Below, in pieces: positions 55,119 to 64,000 of a stretch of 64,000 bases of DNA. The position numbers and the translations under genes were made by a program. A model generated the notes under the pieces. That model had not been told where the DNA came from. It was given only the letters and a program-made list of their open reading frames with translations, and ran no database searches. The first letter of the stretch is position 1; each line of letters begins with the position of its first letter. Location of the stretch: positions 166,222 to 230,221 of the forward strand of contig LT599022.1 of assembly GCA_900079695.1 (NCBI GenBank), given 5' to 3'. This stretch comes from an uncultured Alphaproteobacteria bacterium (GTDB lineage Bacteria; Pseudomonadota; Alphaproteobacteria; Rhodospirillales; Rhodospirillaceae).

Positions 55119-56184
55119 GGACAAGCTCGAACAGGTCCTGCGCCGACATCAGGAGGCGACCGGCAGGCTCGCCTCCGACCCCAACCTCGACCCCGCGACG
55201 ATGGCCGCGCTCTCCCGCGAGGCCGCCGAACTCGCGCCGGTCGTCGAGTTGATCGAAGTCTGGAAGAAGACCCGGACCGACCTCGCCGACGCCGAGGCGA
55301 TGGCGCGCGACGGCGACGCCGAGTTGCGCGCCCTCGCGCAGGAGGAGGCCGCCGCCTGCCGTCATCGCCTGCCGGAAATCGAGGCCGGCATGCGCCTCGC
55401 GCTCCTGCCCAAGGATGCCGACGACGCGCGCAACGCGATCCTCGAGGTTCGCGCCGGAACCGGCGGCGAGGAGGCGGCGCTGTTCGCCGCCGATCTGTTC
55501 CGCATGTATCAGCGCTACGCCGCCCTCAAGGGCTGGCGGGTCGAGGTGATGGACCTCAACGAAACCGGCATCGGCGGCATCAAGGAAGTCGTCGCCAGCG
55601 TTTCCGGTCACGGCGTGTTCGCGCGCCTCAAGTTCGAATCCGGCGTCCACCGCGTCCAGCGCGTGCCCGCCACCGAGGCGGGAGGGCGCATCCACACCTC
55701 CGCCGCCACCGTCGCCGTTCTCCCCGAAGTCGAGGACGTCGACGTCGAGATCAAGGACGGCGATCTGCGCATCGACACCTATCGGTCCCAGGGCGCGGGC
55801 GGCCAGCACGTCAACACCACCGATTCCGCGGTGCGCATCACCCATCTGCCGACCGGCGTGGTCGTCCAGTGCCAGGACGAACGCTCGCAGATCAAGAACA
55901 AGGCCAAGGCGATGAAGGTGCTGCGCGCGCGTCTCTACGACCACGCCCACCAGGAAAAGGTCGATGCCCGTTCCGCCGACCGCCGCGCTCAGGTCGGTTC
56001 CGGCGACCGTTCGGAACGTATCCGCACCTACAACTTCCCCCAGGGCCGCGTCACCGACCATCGCATCAACCTTACCCTCTACAAGATCGACCAGATCGTC
56101 GACGGCTCCGCCCTCGACGACGTCATCGCCCCCCTGATCGCCGAAGACCAGGCCGCCCGCCTCGCCGCCTTCGAGGCGTCATGA
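55108..56184 (+). CDS. prfA: Peptide chain release factor 1
   Basis: This 358-residue factor releases proteins at UAA and UAG. The catalytic GGQ lies at 231-233 in [15 protein letters not shown]. The GTG at 55108 is inside the end of hisS and has GGAGGT 8 bases before it, so the two genes are tightly coupled. The product's GGQ glutamine is the target of PrmC, encoded next. Confidence 0.96.
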   Translation: MAFEDKLEQVLRRHQEATGRLASDPNLDPATMAALSREAAELAPVVELIEVWKKTRTDLADAEAMARDGDAELRALAQEEAAACRHRLPEIEAGMRLALLPKDADDARNAILEVRAGTGGEEAALFAADLFRMYQRYAALKGWRVEVMDLNETGIGGIKEVVASVSGHGVFARLKFESGVHRVQRVPATEAGGRIHTSAATVAVLPEVEDVDVEIKDGDLRIDTYRSQGAGGQHVNTTDSAVRITHLPTGVVVQCQDERSQIKNKAKAMKVLRARLYDHAHQEKVDARSADRRAQVGSGDRSERIRTYNFPQGRVTDHRINLTLYKIDQIVDGSALDDVIAPLIAEDQAARLAAFEAS

Positions 56185-56209
56185 CCGCGTGCCGCGATGG
56201 GGGGGTGCC

Positions 56210-57070
56210 ATGACGCTCGGAGAGGTCGTCGCGTGGGCGACGGAGGCGTTGCGGGCGGCAGGGGTCGAGGGTCCGCGGCGGGACGCGCGGGTGCTGGTGG
56301 GGGCGGTGTTGGGCGTCGACATGGCGGCGATGCTGGCGCATCCGGAGCACCCGGTGGACGAAGCGGAGCGGGCGCGGGTGGAGGCGGCGGTGCGACGGCG
56401 CGCGGCGCGGGAGCCGGTGTCGCGGATTCTGGGGGTGCGGGAATTCTGGGGGCTGGAGTTCCGGCTGGGAGAGGAGACGCTGGATCCTCGGCCGGATTCC
56501 GAGACGGTGGTGGCGGCGCTGCTGGAGGGGCTGGGCGATGCGCCTCGGCCGCGGGTACTCGATCTCGGCACCGGCACCGGCTGCCTGCTGCTGGCGGTGC
56601 TGGCGGAGCGGCCGGGGGCGACCGGCGTGGGGGTGGACGCGGCGCCGGGCGCGGTGGCGGTGGCGGCGGAGAATGCGGCGGCGCTGGGGCTGACGCCACG
56701 GGCGGAGTTCGTGGTGCGCGACTGGCGCAACCCAGGGTGGCGAGAAGGGCTGGGCCGGTTCGATGCGGTGATCGCCAATCCGCCCTATATACCCGATGCC
56801 GACGTGCCCGGCTTGGAGCCGGAAGTGCGGGTCTACGATCCGCACGCGGCTCTTGCGGGCGGGGCGGACGGTCTCGATCCCTATCGCCTGTTGTGCCCGC
56901 AGGTGCCGGAGCTGCTGGTTCCCGGCGGCGTCGCCGCGTTCGAGGTGGGGATCGGCCAGGCGGACGCGGTTTCCGCTTTGTTCGGTGCGGCGGGGCTTCG
57001 GCCGGGCGGCGTGCGCGCCGATCTCGGCGGGGTCGACCGGGCGGTTGTGGCGTTCGCGCCAGCTCCGTAA
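56210..57070 (+). CDS. prmC: Release factor glutamine methyltransferase
   Basis: This 286-residue enzyme methylates the GGQ glutamine of RF1 and RF2. It has the N-terminal helical domain and a SAM domain with LDLGTGTGCLLLAVL and the substrate-amide motif NPPY (190-193). The ATG at 56210 follows GGGGGG. Codon endings switch from mostly C in prfA to mostly G here, which is odd for directly adjacent coupled genes. Confidence 0.95.
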   Translation: MTLGEVVAWATEALRAAGVEGPRRDARVLVGAVLGVDMAAMLAHPEHPVDEAERARVEAAVRRRAAREPVSRILGVREFWGLEFRLGEETLDPRPDSETVVAALLEGLGDAPRPRVLDLGTGTGCLLLAVLAERPGATGVGVDAAPGAVAVAAENAAALGLTPRAEFVVRDWRNPGWREGLGRFDAVIANPPYIPDADVPGLEPEVRVYDPHAALAGGADGLDPYRLLCPQVPELLVPGGVAAFEVGIGQADAVSALFGAAGLRPGGVRADLGGVDRAVVAFAPAP

Positions 57071-57439
57071 AAAACCGGCAGAAAATGCGAAAAAACGGTT
57101 GGAATGCGGCCCGGTTGCGGCTACGGTTCCAACGTTCGCGCGCGGTCGCTGCAACGGACGGACCGGTTCTCGGGGAGGGTCCGTCGGGCTTTCGGGGCCC
57201 GGTGTTGAGGGCGGAGGGAACCGCGCGGCGCGAAGCGACCTGGCACATATGCATCCGTGACGCCGGATTCCTTTTTGGGAATCACACGGGGGGATGGACG
57301 CCGTCATGACGTCGTTCCGCCGGGGCCCGCCCGGTAGGCGGAGGAAGCGCGTCCGCTTCCTCGACCGCGAAGCATGCCGCTTTGCGAGGCGCTTCGGCGC
57401 AACGAGACATTAACCCATTGTTTTATTTACGCGGTTGTC
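57071..57439. other. Gap between prmC and the DUF4167 gene
   Basis: In these 369 bases I see no convincing gene. There is a perfect 9-base-pair hairpin (57341-57349 with 57354-57362, loop CGTC) without a T-run, and an AT-rich stretch just before the next start (about 57411-57430) that may hold its promoter. Two A-runs follow the prmC stop. Confidence 0.5.
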
Positions 57440-57889
57440 ATGAAACAGCATTCCAACAATCAGAAGCCGCGGCCCCGGGGCCGCATGCCGGGCCAGCAGC
57501 GCAAAGGCGGCGGCGGCCCGTCCCGCAATCAGACCTACGACAGCAACGGCCCAAGCGTGCGCATCCGCGGCTCGGCGCATCAGGTGATGGAGAAGTATCT
57601 GGCCCTGGCGCGCGACGCCGCCGGGCAGGGTGACCGGGTTCTCGCCGAGAACTACCTGCAGCACGCCGAGCATTATTTCCGCATCATCCAGAACACCCAG
57701 CCGCGTCCGCCGCGGGTGCTCTCGCCGGCCGCCGCCGACGGCGCCGACGGGCCGCAGCCCGATCAGAGCGAGGGCGAGGACGAGACCGCCGAGGAAGAGT
57801 CCGACGAGGCGGTGGTGGAGGTGATTCGCCCGGCCGCGCGTCAGCAGCCCGAGGCCGAGGCCGAGAACGCCGATCCGATCGCCGTCTGA
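57440..57889 (+). CDS. DUF4167 protein
   Basis: This 149-residue protein has a basic, glycine-rich N-terminus (MKQHSNNQKPRPRGR, then QRKGGGG), a conserved helical core (RIRGSAHQVMEKYLALARDA, ENYLQHAEHYFRI) and a disordered acidic C-terminus. The family is restricted mostly to alphaproteobacteria. The basic tail and short core suggest RNA or ribosome binding, which is inference. The ATG at 57440 is chosen because the conserved part starts there; the ribosome site is weak. Confidence 0.85.
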   Translation: MKQHSNNQKPRPRGRMPGQQRKGGGGPSRNQTYDSNGPSVRIRGSAHQVMEKYLALARDAAGQGDRVLAENYLQHAEHYFRIIQNTQPRPPRVLSPAAADGADGPQPDQSEGEDETAEEESDEAVVEVIRPAARQQPEAEAENADPIAV

Positions 57890-57911
57890 GCGCCGTGTCC
57901 CGCACCGGAAC

Positions 57912-57950
57912 AGGCCGCCTTCCCCGCGCCGGGGAGGCGGCCTTTTCGTT
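57912..57950 (+). terminator. Rho-independent terminator after the DUF4167 gene
   Basis: A long stem (AGGCCGCC with GGCGGCCT, then CCCC with GGGG) closes with CCTTTTCGTT. It isolates the gene from clpB. Confidence 0.8.
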
Positions 57951-57963
57951 GCGCGAGACGGGA

Positions 57964-57993
57964 CTTGCGGGAGCGGGGCGGGGGTATCCATAT
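57964..57993 (+). promoter_or_regulatory. Candidate heat-shock (RpoH) promoter of clpB
   Basis: CTTGCG (57964-57969) and CCATAT (57988-57993), 18 bases apart, resemble alphaproteobacterial RpoH promoters (CTTG near -35, a C-TAT type -10). They lie about 68 bases before clpB, a classic heat-shock gene. Confidence 0.42.
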
Positions 57994-58060
57994 GGTTTGA
58001 CGGGATCGGCCGTCGCCTGACGGGGCGGCCGGGACAGTCGCCGGAAGAGGGACGAACATC

Positions 58061-60651
<2,591 letters not shown>

Positions 60652-60655
<4 letters not shown>

Positions 60656-61695
60656 GCGGCGGACTGCCGGTTCCGGCGGGCGGGCGACCGCCCGCCGTGG
60701 CGATCACCCCCGCCGAGGCGGAGAAACTGGTGCGCGCCGCCGCCGGGCGCTACGTTGCCTCGCGGCGACGGCGGATCGCGCCGTTCGTCGATACCCACTT
60801 CACCCTCAAGGGCTCGCTCGCGATCCACCGCCACGCCTTCGGCTTCGACATGTTGCGCGCCCCTTACAACATCGCGGTTTCCCTGCCCGAGTTCGCGTTG
60901 CGCCGGGGCGGCGGCGCGGCGGCGTGGGTCACCCGCCGGGTGGGCCTGCGTCCTCCGGCATGGTTGGAGCGCGCCGCGCGCACCCGGCTGATTCTCGATA
61001 CCGAAGTCGGGCGTCGGGTCAACTTCCTGCTGATGAGCGAGTTCCTCGAACTGCCGGTGAAGGGCGACGACGGCCGCATCCTGTCCGAGACCGACGCACT
61101 CGCCCGCGAGATTCTCGACGATCCGCGCCTGCGCGCCGGTCTCCGCGAGGTCGAGGCGCTGATCGCCGCCCATGCCGACGATCCGCAGTTCCGCACCGCG
61201 GTCGGCGAGGTCCTCGCCCAGGCGGCGGCGGGGCGCGCGGCGATGGCGGAGGTGGCCTTGCAGATGGGCGCGGTCGGCCTCGGCGCGGGCGCTTTCCACG
61301 CCTTCACGCCGGGCGTTCTGAGCCTCACGCCGGTGCTCTCGGGGGCGCTGGCGAATACCCTTGCGGTTTCGGCGTTTCCGCTCGGGAGCGGCATCGGCGG
61401 GTTGTGGTACGCCGCGTTTCCGGCGGCGGCGACGCCGTTCCTGACGCTCGCGACCGGCGGCGCATTGCTGGTGGCGATGGCGTCCCTCGGCGCGTTCGCG
61501 GGGCTGGCCGCCGATCCGTTGCAGCGCCGCCTCGGGCTCCACCGGCGCCGCCTGGAGCGACTGGTGGATGGCATGGCGCGCGATCTCGGCCATGGCGACG
61601 GCGCGCCGCTCTCGCCGTTGATCGCCGACCACTATCTGCCGCGCGTGCTCGATCTCGTCGACATGATCAACAGTCTCGCACGGCTGGCGCGCTAG
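60652..61695 (+). CDS. DUF6635-type protein of unknown function
   Basis: This 347-residue protein has conserved-looking N-terminal stretches (IAPFVDTHFTLKGSLAIHRHA, DMLRAPYNIAVSLPEFAL) and a hydrophobic C-terminal half with two or three likely membrane segments (about 208-225, 235-260, 263-285). I assign it to DUF6635 with moderate confidence, and its function is unknown. It is coupled to clpB by an ATGA overlap, so it may share heat-shock control. The last 4 bases overlap the convergent SRPBCC gene. Confidence 0.65.
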
Positions 61696-62171
61696 TCGGC
61701 GGCCGCGCGCGGCGCTGCGGCATAGGCCTTGAGACGGGCGAGCGCGGTCTTCCATGCGTGGTAGTGGCGGGCCATGGTGTCCCGCACCGCGTCGTCTGCC
61801 GGGGTGGGCCAGTTCTTGTGAGTCACCGAGATCGCGGTCGAGGTTCCGAGGTCGCGCAGGCGCAGGACGACGATGGTGGTGTAGGGCCAGTCGTCCTCGC
61901 GCCAGTCGAGCACCAGCGTGAACGGCGCGCTGACTTCGTGCACGGTGCCGAAGGCGCGGGCGCGGCGTCCTTCCGGATCGCTCCAGAGTTCCTCGAACGC
62001 GCCGCCGGGGTGGAGTTCGAGATCGACGTGGTCGCCCCACCATTCGCGAATGTGGCGGCGGTTGGTCAGGCACGTCCACGCGGCTTTGATCGGCGCGCGG
62101 ACGACGTCGGTGATGTTGATGAGACCGGCCTCGACGTCGATGGTGACGCTGCCGGTTCTGGTGCTGGTCAT
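61692..62171 (-). CDS. SRPBCC/AHSA1-like ligand-binding protein
   Basis: This 159-residue helix-grip-fold protein has the START/AHSA1 pattern: INITDVVRAPIKAAWTCLTN, WWGDHVDLELHPGGAFEELW, FTLVLDWREDDWPYTT and a long C-terminal helix with HYHAWKTALARLKAY. Such proteins bind hydrophobic ligands or assist client proteins, and no ligand is inferable. It is convergent with the DUF6635-type gene. Confidence 0.82.
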   Translation of the reverse strand: MTSTRTGSVTIDVEAGLINITDVVRAPIKAAWTCLTNRRHIREWWGDHVDLELHPGGAFEELWSDPEGRRARAFGTVHEVSAPFTLVLDWREDDWPYTTIVVLRLRDLGTSTAISVTHKNWPTPADDAVRDTMARHYHAWKTALARLKAYAAAPRAAAD

Positions 62172-62265
62172 GTTGTCCTCCCGAGTTGTGGAGTACGCAT
62201 GTCCTGTATCGCAATTCTACCGCCGGGCGCAGAAATTCCCAAGGCCGAACCGTTGCGCGCATACG

Positions 62266-62290
62266 AAAACGGCCCCGGAAGGGGCCGTTT
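62266..62290 (-). terminator. Rho-independent terminator after the LytM peptidase
   Basis: A perfect 10-base-pair stem (AAACGGCCCC with GGGGCCGTTT, loop of 4) reads into TTTTCG on the minus strand, 20 bases after the peptidase stop. Confidence 0.8.
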
Positions 62291-62310
62291 CGGCATCGCG
62301 GCGTCGGCGT

Positions 62311-63759
62311 TCAGCGCGCCTTGGGCGCGTCCGCCGGGGCTGCGGCGGCAACCGCGCCGGTCCCGCCGAGGCTCGCGAAGGTACGGTCGAGCGCGGCGCG
62401 GAGGTTCTGGTACTTGCGCAGCTCGTTGCCCGCCAGTGCACGGCCGGACGGCATCTTGATCTTGAGCGGGTTGACCTGCTCGCCGCTCATCAGAACCTCG
62501 TAGTGGAGGTGCGGCCCGGTGGTGCGGCCGGTGTTGCCGGAATAGGCCACCACCTGCCCCTGACGCACCCGCACGCCCGAGGAAATTCCCTTGGCGTAGC
62601 CCGAGAGGTGGCCGTAGGCGGTGGAATAGGTGTTGGTGTGGCGGATCCGCAGGTAGTTGCCGTAGGAGCTCCACGGTCCCGCCTTCTCGATCACGCCGTC
62701 GCCCGCGGCGTAGACCGGCGTGCCGATCGGCGCGGCGAAATCGACGCCCTTGTGCATTTTCGAGTAGCCGAGCACCGGGTGGTTGCGCATGCCGAAGCCG
62801 GAGGTGATGCGCGCGCCGTCGACCGGGGTCTTGAGCAGCGCCTTGCGCACGCTCTGCCCCTTGGCGTTGTAGTAGTCGACCAACCCGGACGCGTCCTCGA
62901 AGCGGTAGAGCACCAGCTTTTCGCCGGACAGGGTGAGGGAGGCGTAGTCGATCTCGCCGTCGCCGACCTTGGTGCCGTCGGGCAGGGTGCGGCGGTCGAC
63001 CATCACCTCGAAGCGGTCGCCCTTCTGGATGTCGCGCTGGAAGTCGACATCGTAGGAGAAGAGCTGAATCAACTGCGACAGCACCGTCGGCGAGACGCCC
63101 GCGCGCTCGCCCGCGGCGAACAGCGAGCTGTCGATCACGCCGGAATACGCCATCGTCTCGGTGGTGATCGGGTCGTGCTCTTCGCCCGCGGAGAATTTGC
63201 CGGTGTCCTGGCGTTCGACGAAGCTGCGGCGGCCGGGCTCGGCCTCGATCAGCAGGCGCGCCAGGGTGACGCCGCCGTCGCTCTCGACGAGGCCGAGGGT
63301 GACGCTTTGCCCCGGGGTCAGACGGCGCGGATCGAATACCGACTTGAGGGTCGAGATCGCGTCGAAACCGTCCTGGCGGGAGACGTCGTTGCGGTCGAGA
63401 ATTTGGCCGAGGGTGTCGCCCGGCAACACCTGCACGGTGAGTTCGCGGCTCTGCGGTCCGTCGGGCAGGCTGACGGTCTCGCCGCGATCGGACTCGCGGT
63501 GGCGGCGGCCCGGGTCGGGCAGATATTCGCTGCCGCCGTAGAGGTAGCCGCGCGGCGTGTAGGCCTCCGGTTCCTCGATCGCGGGCGGGGTCAGGAGGGT
63601 GGGCTGATCGGTGCGGCCGATACCTGCGTCCGAGGTGCCCGATCCCAGAACCGCCGCGACCGCCAGACCCGAAACGCCGACGATCAGGCCGAGAGCCAGG
63701 AGCTTCCGGGGTTCGATGCGCGGCGAGGTCTCCCCGGCGCTCTGCAGCTCTTCTTGCAT
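62311..63759 (-). CDS. LytM/M23-family peptidoglycan endopeptidase
   Basis: This 482-residue protein is anchored by one N-terminal helix (about 20-42). A LysM/OapA-like region (LTVQVLPGDTLGQILDRNDV, about 109-130) and a Csd3-type middle domain lead to the M23 catalytic domain (about 315-440), with H336 and D340 (MHKGVDFAAP) and H417, H419 (HLHYEV). All zinc ligands are present, so it should cut peptidoglycan cross-links in the periplasm. The ATG at 63759 has AGGGGACC upstream. Confidence 0.92.
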   Translation of the reverse strand: MQEELQSAGETSPRIEPRKLLALGLIVGVSGLAVAAVLGSGTSDAGIGRTDQPTLLTPPAIEEPEAYTPRGYLYGGSEYLPDPGRRHRESDRGETVSLPDGPQSRELTVQVLPGDTLGQILDRNDVSRQDGFDAISTLKSVFDPRRLTPGQSVTLGLVESDGGVTLARLLIEAEPGRRSFVERQDTGKFSAGEEHDPITTETMAYSGVIDSSLFAAGERAGVSPTVLSQLIQLFSYDVDFQRDIQKGDRFEVMVDRRTLPDGTKVGDGEIDYASLTLSGEKLVLYRFEDASGLVDYYNAKGQSVRKALLKTPVDGARITSGFGMRNHPVLGYSKMHKGVDFAAPIGTPVYAAGDGVIEKAGPWSSYGNYLRIRHTNTYSTAYGHLSGYAKGISSGVRVRQGQVVAYSGNTGRTTGPHLHYEVLMSGEQVNPLKIKMPSGRALAGNELRKYQNLRAALDRTFASLGGTGAVAAAAPADAPKAR

Positions 63760-63866
63760 TGGTCCCCTCGATAGCACTGTCCGGCCCCCGCCGGATTTCC
63801 CGATCCCTCCGGCCGATGAACCGGAATTACCATTGCGCTGGACGCCGCGGAGGGTGGAGTGGGGTT

Positions 63867-63895
63867 ACAATGGCTTGTTGAAACGGTGAAGTCAA
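63867..63895 (-). promoter_or_regulatory. Candidate promoter for the LytM peptidase
   Basis: On the minus strand TTGACT (63895-63890) is followed after 17 bases by CATTGT (63872-63867), about 107 bases before the start. The -35 is strong and the -10 is weak. Confidence 0.42.
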
Positions 63896-63946
63896 GGAAC
63901 GATGCGGGCTTGCGAATCAAAGGCCTAGCGGAAAGGCTGGAAATCG

Positions 63947-63973
63947 GCACCCCACCCCTGGGGGATGGGGTGC
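63947..63973. other. Long GC hairpin near the right edge
   Basis: GCACCCCA (63947-63954) pairs with TGGGGTGC (63966-63973), and the inner CCCC pairs with GGGG, giving about 12 base pairs. No T-run follows on either strand. It may be the end of an element lying beyond the window. Confidence 0.4.
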
Positions 63974-64000
63974 AACCTCGAGCTGCGTAAGGCCGTCCGG

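Noticed and set aside
56079-57254. 391-residue Pro/Arg-rich antisense frame opposite prmC
   Set aside because: Low-complexity shadow of a gene with G-ending codons.
63896-64000. Possible structured RNA gene at the right edge
   Set aside because: Only a single hairpin is visible and the region is cut off; it matches no RNA family I can recognise.

Overview
The window is a very GC-rich stretch of bacterial chromosome, almost entirely coding. Gene content and order point to an alphaproteobacterium, probably of the Rhodospirillales. Typical signs are purC-purS-purQ-purL with a separate small PurS, the order methyltransferase-sfsA-map-radC, comF-grxC-nitrilase-DUF1178, a DUF1476 homologue, ubiG divergent from lysC, and the run ptsP / RodZ-like / ispG / hisS / prfA / prmC / DUF4167 / clpB. 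This is core, vertically inherited chromosome. I see no insertion sequence, prophage, CRISPR array, tRNA or rRNA gene.

Layout. 1-8.3 kb: an unidentified partial gene, then nadE-gltX-cysS and a large response-regulator/PAS/GGDEF/EAL protein. 8.3-12.2 kb: cimA, a TrmJ-BluB fusion gene and rpsD. 12.2-15.3 kb: a tiny tail-collar protein diverging from a two-gene unit, an acetyltransferase/C39-peptidase fusion plus a RimK-type ATP-grasp ligase. 15.3-21.7 kb (minus strand): a metal or peptide import operon with family-5 binding protein, two permeases, a fused double ATPase, an outer-membrane porin and a small NikL-like periplasmic protein. 21.9-25.6 kb: a HAD hydrolase, a FemAB-like protein and an arsR-permease-thioredoxin operon. 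25.6-28.5 kb: glycosyltransferase, a membrane protein, a cysteine-less Grx4-like protein and rarD. 28.6-34.9 kb: purine genes around a DUF1476-like gene. 35-41 kb: formyltransferase, TrkH, MBL hydrolase and the radC-map-sfsA-methyltransferase operon. 41-46.5 kb: comF to DUF1178, a second EAL protein and ubiG. 46.5-64 kb: lysC with a likely leader peptide, then mostly plus-strand translation, isoprenoid and chaperone genes, ending with a minus-strand LytM peptidase.

Functional links. Many neighbours overlap by ATGA (C39/RimK, the ABC genes, arsR/permease, sfsA/methyltransferase, nitrilase/DUF1178, clpB/DUF6635), which implies translational coupling. Non-ATG starts are common and usually supported by a good ribosome-binding site.

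The most unusual items are: the in-frame TrmJ-BluB fusion; the peptide-ligase/peptidase/acetyltransferase pair; a GrxD-locus glutaredoxin that has lost every cysteine; an enlarged divergent relative of the ATP-synthase inhibitor zeta; a 25-codon leader ORF with a near-perfect ribosome site before lysC; and a TonB-independent-looking metal import operon containing its own porin.
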